64,000 bases of DNA from Pseudohongiella spirulinae (GCF_001444425.1 NZ_CP013189.1:2108001-2172000), one strand, 5' to 3'; positions 18,237 to 25,328 are shown, counted from the stretch's first letter. Numbers and translations: made by a program. Notes: a model not told the origin generated them from the letters alone.

Positions 18237-18925
18237 TTGTGCAGCTCCCGTATTACGTCGCTGATTGTATGGTCTTTGGCCCGCTGAAAAAGAGTCATCG
18301 CTCTATCCACCAGGCGTTGCCAGCCGCTCGGGTCGATGAGGTATCCATCATCCCGATTGGTTATATAGAGCTCTGTGCCGGCATGGCCGTACCCAACCTT
18401 GGGCCAGCGAGCGACTGCATCCGATCCGTTAACGACGCGGATGTATTGCCCGTATCGATAAGCCAGCCGGATTTGCCGGCCACTCGACAGCCTGGGCTGC
18501 GAGAATGTCACGCACCGGCTGACCTTGTGTTTGTGGTGGTGCTCGGCAGCTATAGCCAGCAGCAGCGCTATGGCCCCGCCTCTGCTGTGGCCTGTGAACA
18601 CCAGATCATAGCCAGGGTATTTATCAATGATCTTTAGCGCTGCGAGCTCGATGGATCGCGCGCCCTGGACGAACCCTCGATGGGCCCTGATCCCATACCA
18701 GTCATCGCGCGCCAGAGCTCTGAAGTTGCTGAGCCAATCCAGCGCGTCGTCTGATCCGGCGATGGTAATAAACAGACTATCCGCTCCCACGTACACGCAC
18801 CCGTAATCAGATCCGCTGGCAAAGTCGTGCATGGCGACAATGCCGAGCGATTCGGTGGTGCTGGTGTGCATGTAAACATCACGACACAGCTCGGCCAACA
18901 TGATCAGATCGTCGATTGCTGTCAT
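18203..18925 (-). CDS. Class 3 lipase family protein in lysis cassette
   Basis: A 240-residue alpha/beta hydrolase. It has the class 3 lipase nucleophile elbow GHSRGG (Ser about residue 114), a candidate catalytic Asp in NGSDAVARWP and His in GYGHAGTE. The N-terminal ITIAGSDDALDWLSN is also typical. It has no signal peptide, so it would act after holin-like release or on inner-membrane lipid. It lies between the endolysin and the lipoprotein, with a strong GGAGG site. Lipid-hydrolysing lysis enzymes are known from mycobacteriophages (LysB) but are unusual in phages of Gram-negative hosts. Confidence 0.82.
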   Translation of the reverse strand: MTAIDDLIMLAELCRDVYMHTSTTESLGIVAMHDFASGSDYGCVYVGADSLFITIAGSDDALDWLSNFRALARDDWYGIRAHRGFVQGARSIELAALKIIDKYPGYDLVFTGHSRGGAIALLLAIAAEHHHKHKVSRCVTFSQPRLSSGRQIRLAYRYGQYIRVVNGSDAVARWPKVGYGHAGTELYITNRDDGYLIDPSGWQRLVDRAMTLFQRAKDHTISDVIRELHKCKNWLLSQRC

Positions 18926-18947
18926 GCGTGCCTCCGGGCGGGCTGGC

Positions 18948-19412
18948 TTATGCGATTCCCGAGAAAAACCTGTGGCTGCCTATTTCGACAAAATTATTGT
19001 TGCCCTTTGCCCATGCCGGGCATCTGGCCGATTTGTGTAGATTTGTTGTCAGGTAGTGCGTTGCACCGCCGGTCTGGTCTGGCTCATAGCCGTCCAGCGC
19101 GTCGATCAATGCCTTTAATGCTGCACGGCATGTCGGCTTCTGGATCGCTGCCCGATACTGCTCCTGCAACGTCTTAAGAAGAATCTGATTAGGATCGTTC
19201 GGGTTCCAGCAGCTGAACTGCCATGGTTTCAGGCATACGGCCGCAATCGTGTGATCGGCATAGCCTGCTGTGCCCTTGCCCCACCATTTGCGCGCCTTTG
19301 CCCGGTTGATGATGCAATGAGCAATGGCGGTCCGGCCGGGCTGTGTGCAGCCCCTGGCTTCGCCGTGGATCGTTAATGCGCCGATCAGGATGTCGGCATC
19401 GGACGGCCTCAT
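18948..19412 (-). CDS. Endolysin, SleB-type cell wall hydrolase
   Basis: A 154-residue protein of the Hydrolase_2 (SleB) family, with the diagnostic TIHGEARG around Glu18 and AIAHCIINRAKARKWWGKGT. The C-terminal GGATHYLTTN is also conserved. It should cut the glycan strands of peptidoglycan. There is no signal peptide, so release needs a membrane protein, probably the one encoded upstream. The start forms an ATGA overlap with that gene. Confidence 0.9.
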   Translation of the reverse strand: MRPSDADILIGALTIHGEARGCTQPGRTAIAHCIINRAKARKWWGKGTAGYADHTIAAVCLKPWQFSCWNPNDPNQILLKTLQEQYRAAIQKPTCRAALKALIDALDGYEPDQTGGATHYLTTNLHKSARCPAWAKGNNNFVEIGSHRFFSGIA

Positions 19413-19699
19413 GGCTGTGGCTGCCGCCTTTCCAGCTGCCGGACCAAATCCGCTATTCGCTCTGCCAGATTGCGGGTATTCTCCTCAATCCTGGCCAACT
19501 GGATCGCCTGCACAGACGATGCGTTATTCATCTGGTCGTGCTCTGCTGCCAGCTTGTCGATGTCAGTTCGGTTTTGATGGATGGCCGCAGTCCACTGGCT
19601 GCCGTGCCAAACAACTGCTGCCGCTTGAATTAACAACGCAACAATCAGTGTGATGGGCACCGACTTGGATAAGTGCCAGCTTTCTCGCTCTCCAGACAA
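19409..19699 (-). CDS. Phage single-TM protein, holin or inner-membrane spanin candidate
   Basis: One membrane segment (VPITLIVALLIQAAAVVW) near the N-terminus is followed by a coiled-coil tail rich in Gln, Arg and Glu. TTG 19699 is preferred: it has GGAG seven bases upstream, whereas ATG 19765 has no ribosome-binding site and would place a terminator hairpin inside the gene. It is the first lysis gene after the terminators and overlaps the endolysin start. TM plus coiled coil suits an inner-membrane spanin, and a holin role cannot be excluded. Confidence 0.7.
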   Translation of the reverse strand: MSGERESWHLSKSVPITLIVALLIQAAAVVWHGSQWTAAIHQNRTDIDKLAAEHDQMNNASSVQAIQLARIEENTRNLAERIADLVRQLERRQPQP

Positions 19700-19716
19700 A
19701 CCATTTCTCCAGGCAT

Positions 19717-19742
19717 AAAAAAACCGGCTTGGCGGCCGGCTT
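19717..19742 (-). terminator. Intrinsic terminator t2, before lysis genes
   Basis: Minus-strand hairpin AAGCCGGC / GCCGGTTT around CGCCAA, followed by a T-run. It ends transcription from the replication genes just before the lysis cassette. With t1 it forms a tandem pair that a Q-like antiterminator would need to pass. Confidence 0.8.
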
Positions 19743-19773
19743 CGATTGGTTGATTGTTCGGGCATTAAAACGC

Positions 19774-19800
19774 AAAAACCCAGCTTTTTAGGGCCGGGTT
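19774..19800 (-). terminator. Intrinsic terminator t1, after Q-like gene
   Basis: Minus-strand hairpin AACCCGGC / GCTGGGTT with an eight-base loop and a T-run. It lies 66 bases beyond the Q-like stop and just before t2. Confidence 0.82.
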
Positions 19801-19865
19801 CGCTGTAGAGTCAGAATTCGCTATTATGGGAAATAATACCCCTATTTTGGGACACGTCAAGTTTT

Positions 19866-20453
19866 TCACACATTATTTTTGATTTGTTGCTCCGCGGTAT
19901 CAGAAAGCTCCTCGATCACTGACCGTATGTTCTGGTAACGACTCTTCCAGTTTCGCGACCAGAGTTTGTGATTTGGCAGCCCCACAATTCTGGCAAACTC
20001 CCTGTCAGTGGTCGCTCTGTATTTTCGGGGGCAGCTCACATCATCGATTGCCATCACACAACAAGCGCTCATGGCGCCTCTGTGCTCTGCCACCTCTTTG
20101 GCCAGGGATTTCATATCTGTGGCAGCCGCCGCCATTTGTCCGGCAATCACATTCAGCGCGAAATAGTAAACGTGGCAAAATGATTGCCTGTCCCCTGTGT
20201 GCACATACATCGCCATCGAGGCCATCGCCTTTCGCGCAAGTTCGTAAGACATGAATCGAGAAGCGCGTGGCAGCGCCGGGCGACCAAGCGCCAGTGCTGC
20301 TGCAATCTCACCAGGGCAGAGCCCCCTGCCGGTCCCGCCACCCATCGGGCTGCAATAGTCTGGCGATCTCAAGTTCAGCTTTTGCAGCAGGGCTTCTGCC
20401 TTGCTCGGCGGGGCGTGATTAAATACCTGATCGGCGTGTTGTTCGCTAACCAT
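19866..20453 (-). CDS. Candidate late antiterminator, Q-like
   Basis: A 195-residue protein (MVSEQHADQVFNHAPPSKAE). It is the last gene of the replication operon, directly before tandem terminators and the lysis genes, the position of lambda-type Q antiterminators. It contains GGGTGRGLCPGEIAAALAL, and its C-terminus has KLWSRNWKSRYQNIRSVIEE. The general arrangement recalls phage 82-type Q proteins. The family match is not secure from sequence alone. Confidence 0.55.
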   Translation of the reverse strand: MVSEQHADQVFNHAPPSKAEALLQKLNLRSPDYCSPMGGGTGRGLCPGEIAAALALGRPALPRASRFMSYELARKAMASMAMYVHTGDRQSFCHVYYFALNVIAGQMAAAATDMKSLAKEVAEHRGAMSACCVMAIDDVSCPRKYRATTDREFARIVGLPNHKLWSRNWKSRYQNIRSVIEELSDTAEQQIKNNV

Positions 20454-20466
20454 AATGATTTCCCTT

Positions 20467-20934
20467 TCACATCCATACTGGGTTGTTGTTCTTAAATTTA
20501 CGCGAGGCGATAAAGCCGAAATATGCAGCTGAGCGGGTCTCCGGATTACTGGACGATCTCCATCCAGTCACCCTTTCAAACTGATCTTTGTTATTCGCCC
20601 AGTTACCACGCGCCGGCTTGTGCAGATGGTAGGGAACCTCTCTGGCGTCCAGTTCTCGCATGACCTCTTCCTGGGCTTGCTGGCAGCGCCCGACACTGAG
20701 TGCGACTTTCGCGTGTGCTGCTTTGCTGGATTTTGAATTGCGGGCATAAACGAAATTCTGTGACAGGACATCCTCGATACTGAACAGAAAGCGCTCGGTG
20801 CTGTTGGCATCCAGCCAGGCCCTGAGCTCTACCAGGCTAAGCATGAGAAGCTGTTCCAGCTGTCCATTTCGGTAGACCGCAACGCCGTGCCGCTTACTAT
20901 CCGGATCCAGCCCAACAACAACAGGTCCGCTCAC
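20467..20934 (-). CDS. RuvC-like Holliday junction resolvase, phage type
   Basis: A protein of about 155 residues with the RNase H-fold signature VVVGLDPDSKRHGVAVY, a later acidic SIEDV and C-terminal acidic residues (NPETRSAAYFG), as in RuvC resolvases. It would resolve recombination junctions during phage DNA replication and packaging. GTG 20934 is chosen: GGAG lies six bases upstream and the start forms a GTGA overlap with the previous ORF. A TTG at 20946 is less likely. Confidence 0.8.
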   Translation of the reverse strand: MSGPVVVGLDPDSKRHGVAVYRNGQLEQLLMLSLVELRAWLDANSTERFLFSIEDVLSQNFVYARNSKSSKAAHAKVALSVGRCQQAQEEVMRELDAREVPYHLHKPARGNWANNKDQFERVTGWRSSSNPETRSAAYFGFIASRKFKNNNPVWM

Positions 20935-21182
20935 TGAAGTCTCCAATCAATGCCCTGATCACGCGCCGGCAGGTGCATCCTTTGCGGATCCTTGAGCGGC
21001 CCGGCTGCACGATCCGCCGATATCAATTCCGGGTGATTTGTCCGAACCTCATCTTTTTCTGGCCGTGCAGATTTGGACCAGCGACCCCTGGCGCGCCTTA
21101 GAACATGCGAAACCGTTCTGATTTGCCGCTTCTTTCGGGCAGTCACTGCACTGCTCCATCGCTCTGATCGCGCGATCTGCAT
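20931..21182 (-). CDS. Small basic phage protein
   Basis: An 83-residue Arg-rich protein (MQIARSERWSSAVTARKKRQ) with an AAGG ribosome-binding site. Its end overlaps the resolvase start as GTGA. The overlap with the cupin-like gene is longer (40 bases). No family recognised; basic composition suggests nucleic-acid binding. Confidence 0.5.
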   Translation of the reverse strand: MQIARSERWSSAVTARKKRQIRTVSHVLRRARGRWSKSARPEKDEVRTNHPELISADRAAGPLKDPQRMHLPARDQGIDWRLQ

Positions 21183-21688
21183 GCCTTCCACCAGTCAGCA
21201 GGGCTGGCGGTCATTTCTTCCAGAGCGCCAGCATCATCGCGGAACCACCACTTCGATTCACGGGCGTGATCAACAATCATCAAGGTCCATGTCTCAGGCT
21301 GGACGCGAACTATCCTGTGCCAGTGCTCAATCCCAATGAACTCGCCCAGGTCGATCGACAGATCAGTTTGCTCGCCGGCGATGATTTGATCCAATTGAAC
21401 CGGGCTCATGTTGCATGCCCGTCGCATACGATCCGCCAGCTCAGTGCGATCGTTCTGGTAGCGCTCCAGATACCCGCCATGCAGAACAAAGCTGATGCCC
21501 TGCCACGGATGATTGTGCAGGTGTCTGTCGCCATCACAGCTCAGAAACCGGTGGATCCACACATCAGCCTCGCCACCAAAAAGGCTGCCAGCAAAGTAGC
21601 GCTGCAGGTAAGGCTTGCCCAGCACATCGATCTGCTTCATCGGCATGGTGGCGGTAAGCTCCATCAGGTACTCTGGTGTGATGTTCAC
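21143..21688 (-). CDS. Cupin-like phage protein
   Basis: A 181-residue protein with a cupin-type metal motif, HLHNHPWQGISFVLHGGYLE, and a second histidine strand at IGIEHWHRIV. Such small cupins are common in the replication-to-Q interval of phages but have no settled role; an enzyme acting on a nucleotide or sugar substrate is possible. GTG 21688 overlaps the P-like stop as GTGA. Confidence 0.72.
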   Translation of the reverse strand: MNITPEYLMELTATMPMKQIDVLGKPYLQRYFAGSLFGGEADVWIHRFLSCDGDRHLHNHPWQGISFVLHGGYLERYQNDRTELADRMRRACNMSPVQLDQIIAGEQTDLSIDLGEFIGIEHWHRIVRVQPETWTLMIVDHARESKWWFRDDAGALEEMTASPADWWKACRSRDQSDGAVQ

Positions 21689-22206
21689 AGGCCCACAACC
21701 TCCTTGAGCGATTGCATGCGCGCCTGCTGCTGCTCTCTGGTCAAACGAACATTCACTTTCTCGGGCAGCGCATCTGGCACTGGTAGGGTGATGTCCTCAC
21801 CTGCCATCACTCGCTTGCACAGCTGCTCATAGTGATATTCAAAGCGCGGATAGATTTCATCGGTTGGCCTGCTGGCCAGCTCAAACCAACCTGTGGCAAC
21901 GCCTGCCTGGTACACCGCCGGATGGCTCCATCGGTGCCTGGCCTTTGGGCTGGGTGCCCGGCAAGCCTCTTCGTATGCCGCCTTGGTGGCTGGCATGCCG
22001 TGCTCAGACATTCCCTGCTCGGCACACAGGCCACGGAACACCGGCAAGCTGAAATACCCGGCGAAATCTTTCGCCCGATTCAGCCCAGCCATCAGAGACC
22101 GGTCATCGAGATCCTTCAAACCCGCTTGCCAGCTTAAAAACTCTGTGCTCCCCACCGGGGATGTCACCAGCTTCCACGCCTGCAAAGTGCGCCACACCCG
22201 CGTCAT
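21685..22206 (-). CDS. Replication protein P-like (helicase loader)
   Basis: The core VWRTLQAWKLVTS, LSWQAGLKDLDDRSLMAGL and FSLPVFRGLC matches lambda P, which loads the host DnaB helicase onto the origin marked by O. The coding overlap with the O-like gene is long. ATG 22206 keeps it to 104 bases but has a close GGAG (three bases). ATG 22308 has an ideal GGAG at seven bases but would overlap O by 206 bases. The O frame still looks coding there, so 22206 is used. Confidence 0.8.
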   Translation of the reverse strand: MTRVWRTLQAWKLVTSPVGSTEFLSWQAGLKDLDDRSLMAGLNRAKDFAGYFSLPVFRGLCAEQGMSEHGMPATKAAYEEACRAPSPKARHRWSHPAVYQAGVATGWFELASRPTDEIYPRFEYHYEQLCKRVMAGEDITLPVPDALPEKVNVRLTREQQQARMQSLKEVVGL

Positions 22207-23071
22207 CGTCTCCAGGCTGACCCTGGTGCTCTTCGAGGAATCTGCGCATGGCCTCATCGTCTCGGTCTGATTTCGAACTGTATCCAGCAGCTGATTGACC
22301 TGGTGCATTGCCTGTCTCCGTGATGATCCAATCGTTTTCAAATGCCCGCTCAGTGCCCAGAAAGCGAACAGCCTGCATGACGAACTCAGTGCCGATGATT
22401 CCCTTGGCCTGGCAAAAGTGCCGATACCTGGAAACGCCGGCGGCGATGTCGATCGGCTGAGTTCCATCACGAATCCGCGCCCGGTAGCATGCGAACGCTT
22501 TGTTCTTCGGGTTGGACCCTTCCCGTTTCGGGTATGCTGACCAGATCGCTTCGAACTCTTTCGGGTAATCAGGCTTGCTCGATTTGGCTGTCGATTCATC
22601 TGCGCCAGCAGGTGAATCAGCCATCTCTGGTTCTATGACTGGTTCATTGATAGGTTCAATGACTGGTTCTGGGGTCAGAATCTGACCGGGTGGGGGTCGA
22701 AATCTGACCGGGTGGGGGTCAGAATCTGACCGGGTGTCGTCTGAAATCTGACCGGGTTGAAATCTGACCGGGTTGGATTCTGACCGGGTCTTTTCTCCCT
22801 TTGATCGACCTTTTTGGATGTGCAAAATGTAGCCGTTGCTGCTCTTTCCATCATTGCGCGATTTGACGGTGATGAACCCGAGCTCGGCAAGCACCTTGAT
22901 ATGCTCCTTAACCGTCGATCTGCCCATTTCGCAGTCATTGGCAATGTGCTGATACGAGGGCCAACACCAGCCGTCATCGCTAGCATTGTCAGCCAGTTTT
23001 ATAAGCACCAGCTTACGGCCGGCATTGCCGACCTGGGCCTTCAGTGCGTCTACCATCAGTTTCATGCTCAT
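22103..23071 (-). CDS. Replication initiation protein O-like
   Basis: A 322-residue protein with an N-terminal winged helix-turn-helix (KLVLIKLADNASDDGWCWPS, then STVKEHIKVLAELGFITV) like lambda O and other phage initiators. A linker of about residues 95-140 holds the iterons and an EPVI repeat. The C-terminal domain (YPKEFEAIWSAYPKREG, ending near RAFENDW) is of the type that recruits P-like loaders. The last 60 residues are acidic. The gene is preceded by a promoter with a near-perfect palindrome at 23106-23130. Confidence 0.88.
   Translation of the reverse strand: MSMKLMVDALKAQVGNAGRKLVLIKLADNASDDGWCWPSYQHIANDCEMGRSTVKEHIKVLAELGFITVKSRNDGKSSNGYILHIQKGRSKGEKTRSESNPVRFQPGQISDDTRSDSDPHPVRFRPPPGQILTPEPVIEPINEPVIEPEMADSPAGADESTAKSSKPDYPKEFEAIWSAYPKREGSNPKNKAFACYRARIRDGTQPIDIAAGVSRYRHFCQAKGIIGTEFVMQAVRFLGTERAFENDWIITETGNAPGQSAAGYSSKSDRDDEAMRRFLEEHQGQPGDDDAGVAHFAGVEAGDIPGGEHRVFKLASGFEGSR
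22681..22789. repeat. Six iterons inside the O-like gene, candidate replication origin
   Basis: Six exact copies of TCTGACCGGGT start at 22681, 22703, 22725, 22747, 22763 and 22779, so spacings are 22, 22, 22, 16 and 16. In the protein they are read in all three frames, twice each (TRSES/TRSDS, NPVRF/HPVRF, QPGQI/PPGQI). The constraint is therefore on DNA, not on protein. Lambda keeps its O-binding iterons inside O in the same way. Confidence 0.85.
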
Positions 23072-23085
23072 AAGAGCGCCCCTTC

Positions 23086-23130
23086 GTTATTTTTTGATGC
23101 CACTCAACTGACAAGGAATCCTTGACAGTT
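23086..23130 (-). promoter_or_regulatory. Promoter and operator of the replication operon
   Basis: The minus strand reads TTGTCA, 17 bases, AATAAC, about 15 bases before the O-like start. The -35 lies in a near-perfect inverted repeat AACTGACAAGG-AAT-CCTTGACAGTT at 23106-23130. This is likely an operator. It differs from the ATAGCA operators of the cI/cro region, so another regulator may bind. Confidence 0.6.
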
Positions 23131-23138
23131 CAATTGGC

Positions 23139-23236
23139 GGCCTCTTCGACCAGAAACTTCTAATCTTTAAGGACTTCAGCCTTTGCCCTGATTCCGTGTT
23201 AATTTACTGATCACCACAAACAACAAACCAACACGG
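23139..23236 (+). repeat. Duplicated leader, copy 1
   Basis: A 98-base stretch ahead of the 87-residue gene, closely matching 24439-24536. The last 43 bases (from CCGTGTT to AACACGG) differ at only two positions. CCGTGTT and AACACGG are inverted repeats around an A/C-rich 29-base interval. The second arm ends at the GGAG site eight bases before ATG 23245, so pairing could affect translation. Confidence 0.85.
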
Positions 23237-23244
23237 AGATACTC

Positions 23245-23508
23245 ATGATTATTGACTTCTATTCAAAAAATCTTTCCCTGCTACATACTCTCGAGATAAA
23301 TGCCAAGCATGTCCCCAGAGTGGGCGAACAAATCGTTATTGAAGAAGCAGCTGGTTATGTAAAAAAAAATGAAACCATGCTTGTGCATGACGTCAGCTAC
23401 CTTTTCCGGGGCGACTCATTGGTGCCCTATGTTCAATGCCACGCTTCATCAGGCCCCGACAACCGATACCTAACTCTTCAAGAGAATGGTTGGCTTGAGC
23501 CCGGATAA
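23245..23508 (+). CDS. Small phage protein with duplicated leader (A)
   Basis: An 87-residue protein (MIIDFYSKNLSLLHTLEINA) with mainly beta-strand pattern. It is encoded opposite to both neighbours, ahead of the O-like gene's promoter, and has a GGAG site. It overlaps the end of the 23470-24081 gene by 39 bases, tail to tail. No family recognised. The leader is shared with the unrelated gene at 24547, so both are probably expressed together in one infection phase. Anti-host or anti-defence peptides are often found this way; here that is only inference. Confidence 0.65.
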   Translation: MIIDFYSKNLSLLHTLEINAKHVPRVGEQIVIEEAAGYVKKNETMLVHDVSYLFRGDSLVPYVQCHASSGPDNRYLTLQENGWLEPG

Positions 23509-24081
23509 AATCTGTTCAAGCTCATCGTGTAGCGCGCAAACGCGTGCAAACTCAACAGAAGCATTCGCGGCAGTCTGGCCCATTGCCCTGACAGCAGCGG
23601 CCAGCTGTGCCTCTGCGCGAAGGAGTGAACCAGCAATCGCATCAATCTCCGACATTGAGATTTCTTCGCGGCGAAGTACTTGGTGCGCATCATTTACATA
23701 AGCGTTAACCTCGTTGATCAGAAATTCTCCATCAACTCGAGTCTCTTGCGCGGTTTCACGCATGGGAGGCGCGACCTCTGCTGCTCGATCGCCAGTTACG
23801 ATCGGCTGGTCATCGATATTCAGCTTGTCTTCTGGCTTTAATTTCCGGGCGATACTTGATCTGAATTGATCAACAGCCGCCTTGCTTTCAGCGACGACGG
23901 TGTTGCGCGACATAGCCTCAGTGACAAGCTCTAATCGTTTGGTTTCCTGCTCCGATAGCTTGACGGATACATCTTCGCCGTGAGCCCTTTCTTTGGACTG
24001 CAGCCACTCCTTCCAGGCCCAACCGCTAGTCAGCATCCCGGCTATCGCTACCAATAATATAAGGACTTCTGAACTGGTCAT
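23470..24081 (-). CDS. Membrane-anchored phage protein with coiled-coil domain
   Basis: A 203-residue protein starting MTSSEVLILLVAIAGMLTSG. One membrane segment at residues 5-22 is followed by a long helical, charged cytoplasmic or periplasmic domain (WLQSKERAHGEDVSVKL, later EINAYVNDAHQVL-like helices). ATG 24081 has AGGG upstream and forms an ATGA overlap with the 61-residue gene, so the two are coupled. No family recognised. Superinfection exclusion is one possibility for a membrane protein in the immunity region. Confidence 0.65.
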   Translation of the reverse strand: MTSSEVLILLVAIAGMLTSGWAWKEWLQSKERAHGEDVSVKLSEQETKRLELVTEAMSRNTVVAESKAAVDQFRSSIARKLKPEDKLNIDDQPIVTGDRAAEVAPPMRETAQETRVDGEFLINEVNAYVNDAHQVLRREEISMSEIDAIAGSLLRAEAQLAAAVRAMGQTAANASVEFARVCALHDELEQILSGLKPTILLKS

Positions 24082-24263
24082 ATCGCTACCCTGGATGATT
24101 TCATTGAGGACATCCGCCATCTTTGTGACGAATTCGGTGCTACCAGGCTTGATATGGCGTTATCGAGGTCTTCTGATAACTCAGCCAGAGCGCCCAGCGG
24201 TGCCAAATACTTATCCTCCTGGGTGCCGCTGCTGGTTTCTTTACCTGACAAGCATTCGCTCAT
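24078..24263 (-). CDS. Small acidic phage protein coupled to membrane protein
   Basis: A 61-residue Ser- and Glu-rich protein (MSECLSGKETSSGTQEDKYL) with a very strong GGAGG site and an ATGA overlap with the next gene. No family recognised. Confidence 0.6.
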   Translation of the reverse strand: MSECLSGKETSSGTQEDKYLAPLGALAELSEDLDNAISSLVAPNSSQRWRMSSMKSSRVAI

Positions 24264-24364
24264 GCTGCCTCCATGAATCTATTAAATTGGCTCCGGGCTC
24301 TGCCCCCAGATTGGCCATTGGGTCGCTGATTACGAACCCCCTTGGCGGCATCCGTAAGCACAGC

Positions 24365-24389
24365 CACGCTCAGGCCGAGCGTGTTTTTT
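24365..24389 (+). terminator. Plus-strand terminator before leader copy 2
   Basis: CACGCTC / GAGCGTG hairpin with a five-base loop and TTTTTT. There is no annotated plus-strand gene directly upstream. It may end a transcript reading through from copy 1, a small RNA starting near 24264, or simply insulate the next gene. Confidence 0.75.
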
Positions 24390-24438
24390 GCCTTGAGCAA
24401 GTGGAACTTGCCTACGGCTTTTTTCATTTTTTGATGTT

Positions 24439-24536
24439 GGCCTCTTCGACCGGGTTACCCCCAATCCTCAAGGACTTCGGCCTTTGCCCTATCCCGTGTT
24501 AACTTACTGATCACCACAAACAACAAATCAACACGG
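24439..24536 (+). repeat. Duplicated leader, copy 2
   Basis: Second copy of the 98-base leader at 23139-23236, with the same CCGTGTT / AACACGG inverted repeat at 24494 and 24530, ten bases before ATG 24547. The ribosome-binding site after it is weaker than in copy 1. Confidence 0.85.
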
Positions 24537-24546
24537 CAAATTTCTT

Positions 24547-24876
24547 ATGGAGCCATCAATCATCGGCATGTTCTGGTACAAGCCTGAAAACTACTCCGCC
24601 TTTCTCGACATCTTCGAAGACGCACTGAAACTTCCTGCCAGTTATGATCTCTGGCTTATCAAGGCCTATCAGGCGTGCGAACTCCCGGACCTGAAAGGGC
24701 GTCATATCCACCGAGTAGAAACTGAGCCCGATCTTTTCCTCGCCTGGTGCTATCGCAATCATATGAATGTCGATTCCAGCGCACGCACCGCCTACTCCAA
24801 CATGGTCGCTGCGCAGGTGGCCAGGGGGGAAATACCCTTGCTGCCGGTCATTGATAGCGCCAGCAAAAATCACTGA
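24547..24876 (+). CDS. Small phage protein with duplicated leader (B)
   Basis: A 109-residue protein (MEPSIIGMFWYKPENYSAFL) rich in aromatic residues, unrelated in sequence to protein A at 23245 but expressed behind the same leader. It is flanked by the tRNA-Met-like gene and a plus-strand terminator. No family recognised. Confidence 0.65.
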   Translation: MEPSIIGMFWYKPENYSAFLDIFEDALKLPASYDLWLIKAYQACELPDLKGRHIHRVETEPDLFLAWCYRNHMNVDSSARTAYSNMVAAQVARGEIPLLPVIDSASKNH

Positions 24877-24941
24877 ACCACGAATTGCTGCCGAGATCTC
24901 CGCGCACTGGGCAGATTCCCCGGCGCAGATGTCACGGTGAT

Positions 24942-25017
24942 TGGTTGCGGGGGCTGGAATCGAACCAGCGACCTCCGGATTATGAGCCCAGCGAGCTGCC
25001 ATCTGCTCTACCCATCA
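24942..25017 (-). tRNA. tRNA-Met-like gene (CAT), acceptor stem mismatched
   Basis: The arms fold well: D arm GAGC/GCTC, anticodon arm CTGGG-CTCATAA-TCCGG with anticodon CAT, T arm GCTGG/CCAGC, and an encoded 3' ACCA. The 5' acceptor strand TGATGGG against CCCCGCA has two mismatches (positions 3-70 and 4-69). Three Gs at the anticodon stem end and the CCCCCGCAACCA tail recall initiator tRNA. It may be a degenerate capture, an unusual phage tRNA, or an old att remnant. The minus-strand ORF reading VAGSIPAPATN across it is the usual tRNA artefact. Confidence 0.72.
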
Positions 25018-25053
25018 ATACTGTAAATACATACATACCCATCGATTGAGTGA

Positions 25054-25305
25054 TCATGCAGCAGAGGTCTGTGACACTGAAGTCGATCTGAGATAAGCCC
25101 AATCGACATCGGGCCGAAGCTCTTCGCAGGTTACTGCGCCAGCTGACTCTCTCTCTATGTTTATGGCCAGAGACTCGCCGGCGCGTCTGTAACCACCGGC
25201 AACTTGTCGAAGCTGGCCAGCGGTGGTTCCGCAACGGCGTGCAAAGCTCTTTATTGAGTCATTCGGGTCTCCAGAAATTGTTTTTAGAAACTCGCTTAAT
25301 TGCAT
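25054..25305 (-). CDS. Cro-type repressor, YdaS-like
   Basis: An 83-residue protein (MQLSEFLKTISGDPNDSIKS) with a helix-turn-helix (IKSFARRCGTTAGQLRQVAG). Its ending, ESAGAVTCEELRPDVDWAYL, is typical of YdaS/Cro-like phage regulators. ATG 25305 has a GGAGG site. It is divergent from the cI-like gene, with three operators between. It should favour the lytic branch by shutting off cI. Confidence 0.82.
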   Translation of the reverse strand: MQLSEFLKTISGDPNDSIKSFARRCGTTAGQLRQVAGGYRRAGESLAINIERESAGAVTCEELRPDVDWAYLRSTSVSQTSAA

Positions 25306-25328
25306 GATGCCTCCATAGGTACGCACAA

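Noticed and set aside
22629-22790. Repeat array considered as CRISPR
   Set aside because: Repeats are 11 bp with 5-11 bp between them and lie inside a gene. CRISPR needs longer repeats and spacers.
24556-25002. Minus-strand ORF with VAGSIPAPATN across the tRNA-Met-like gene
   Set aside because: That peptide is a known artefact of translating tRNA genes, and the ORF is antisense to the 24547 gene.
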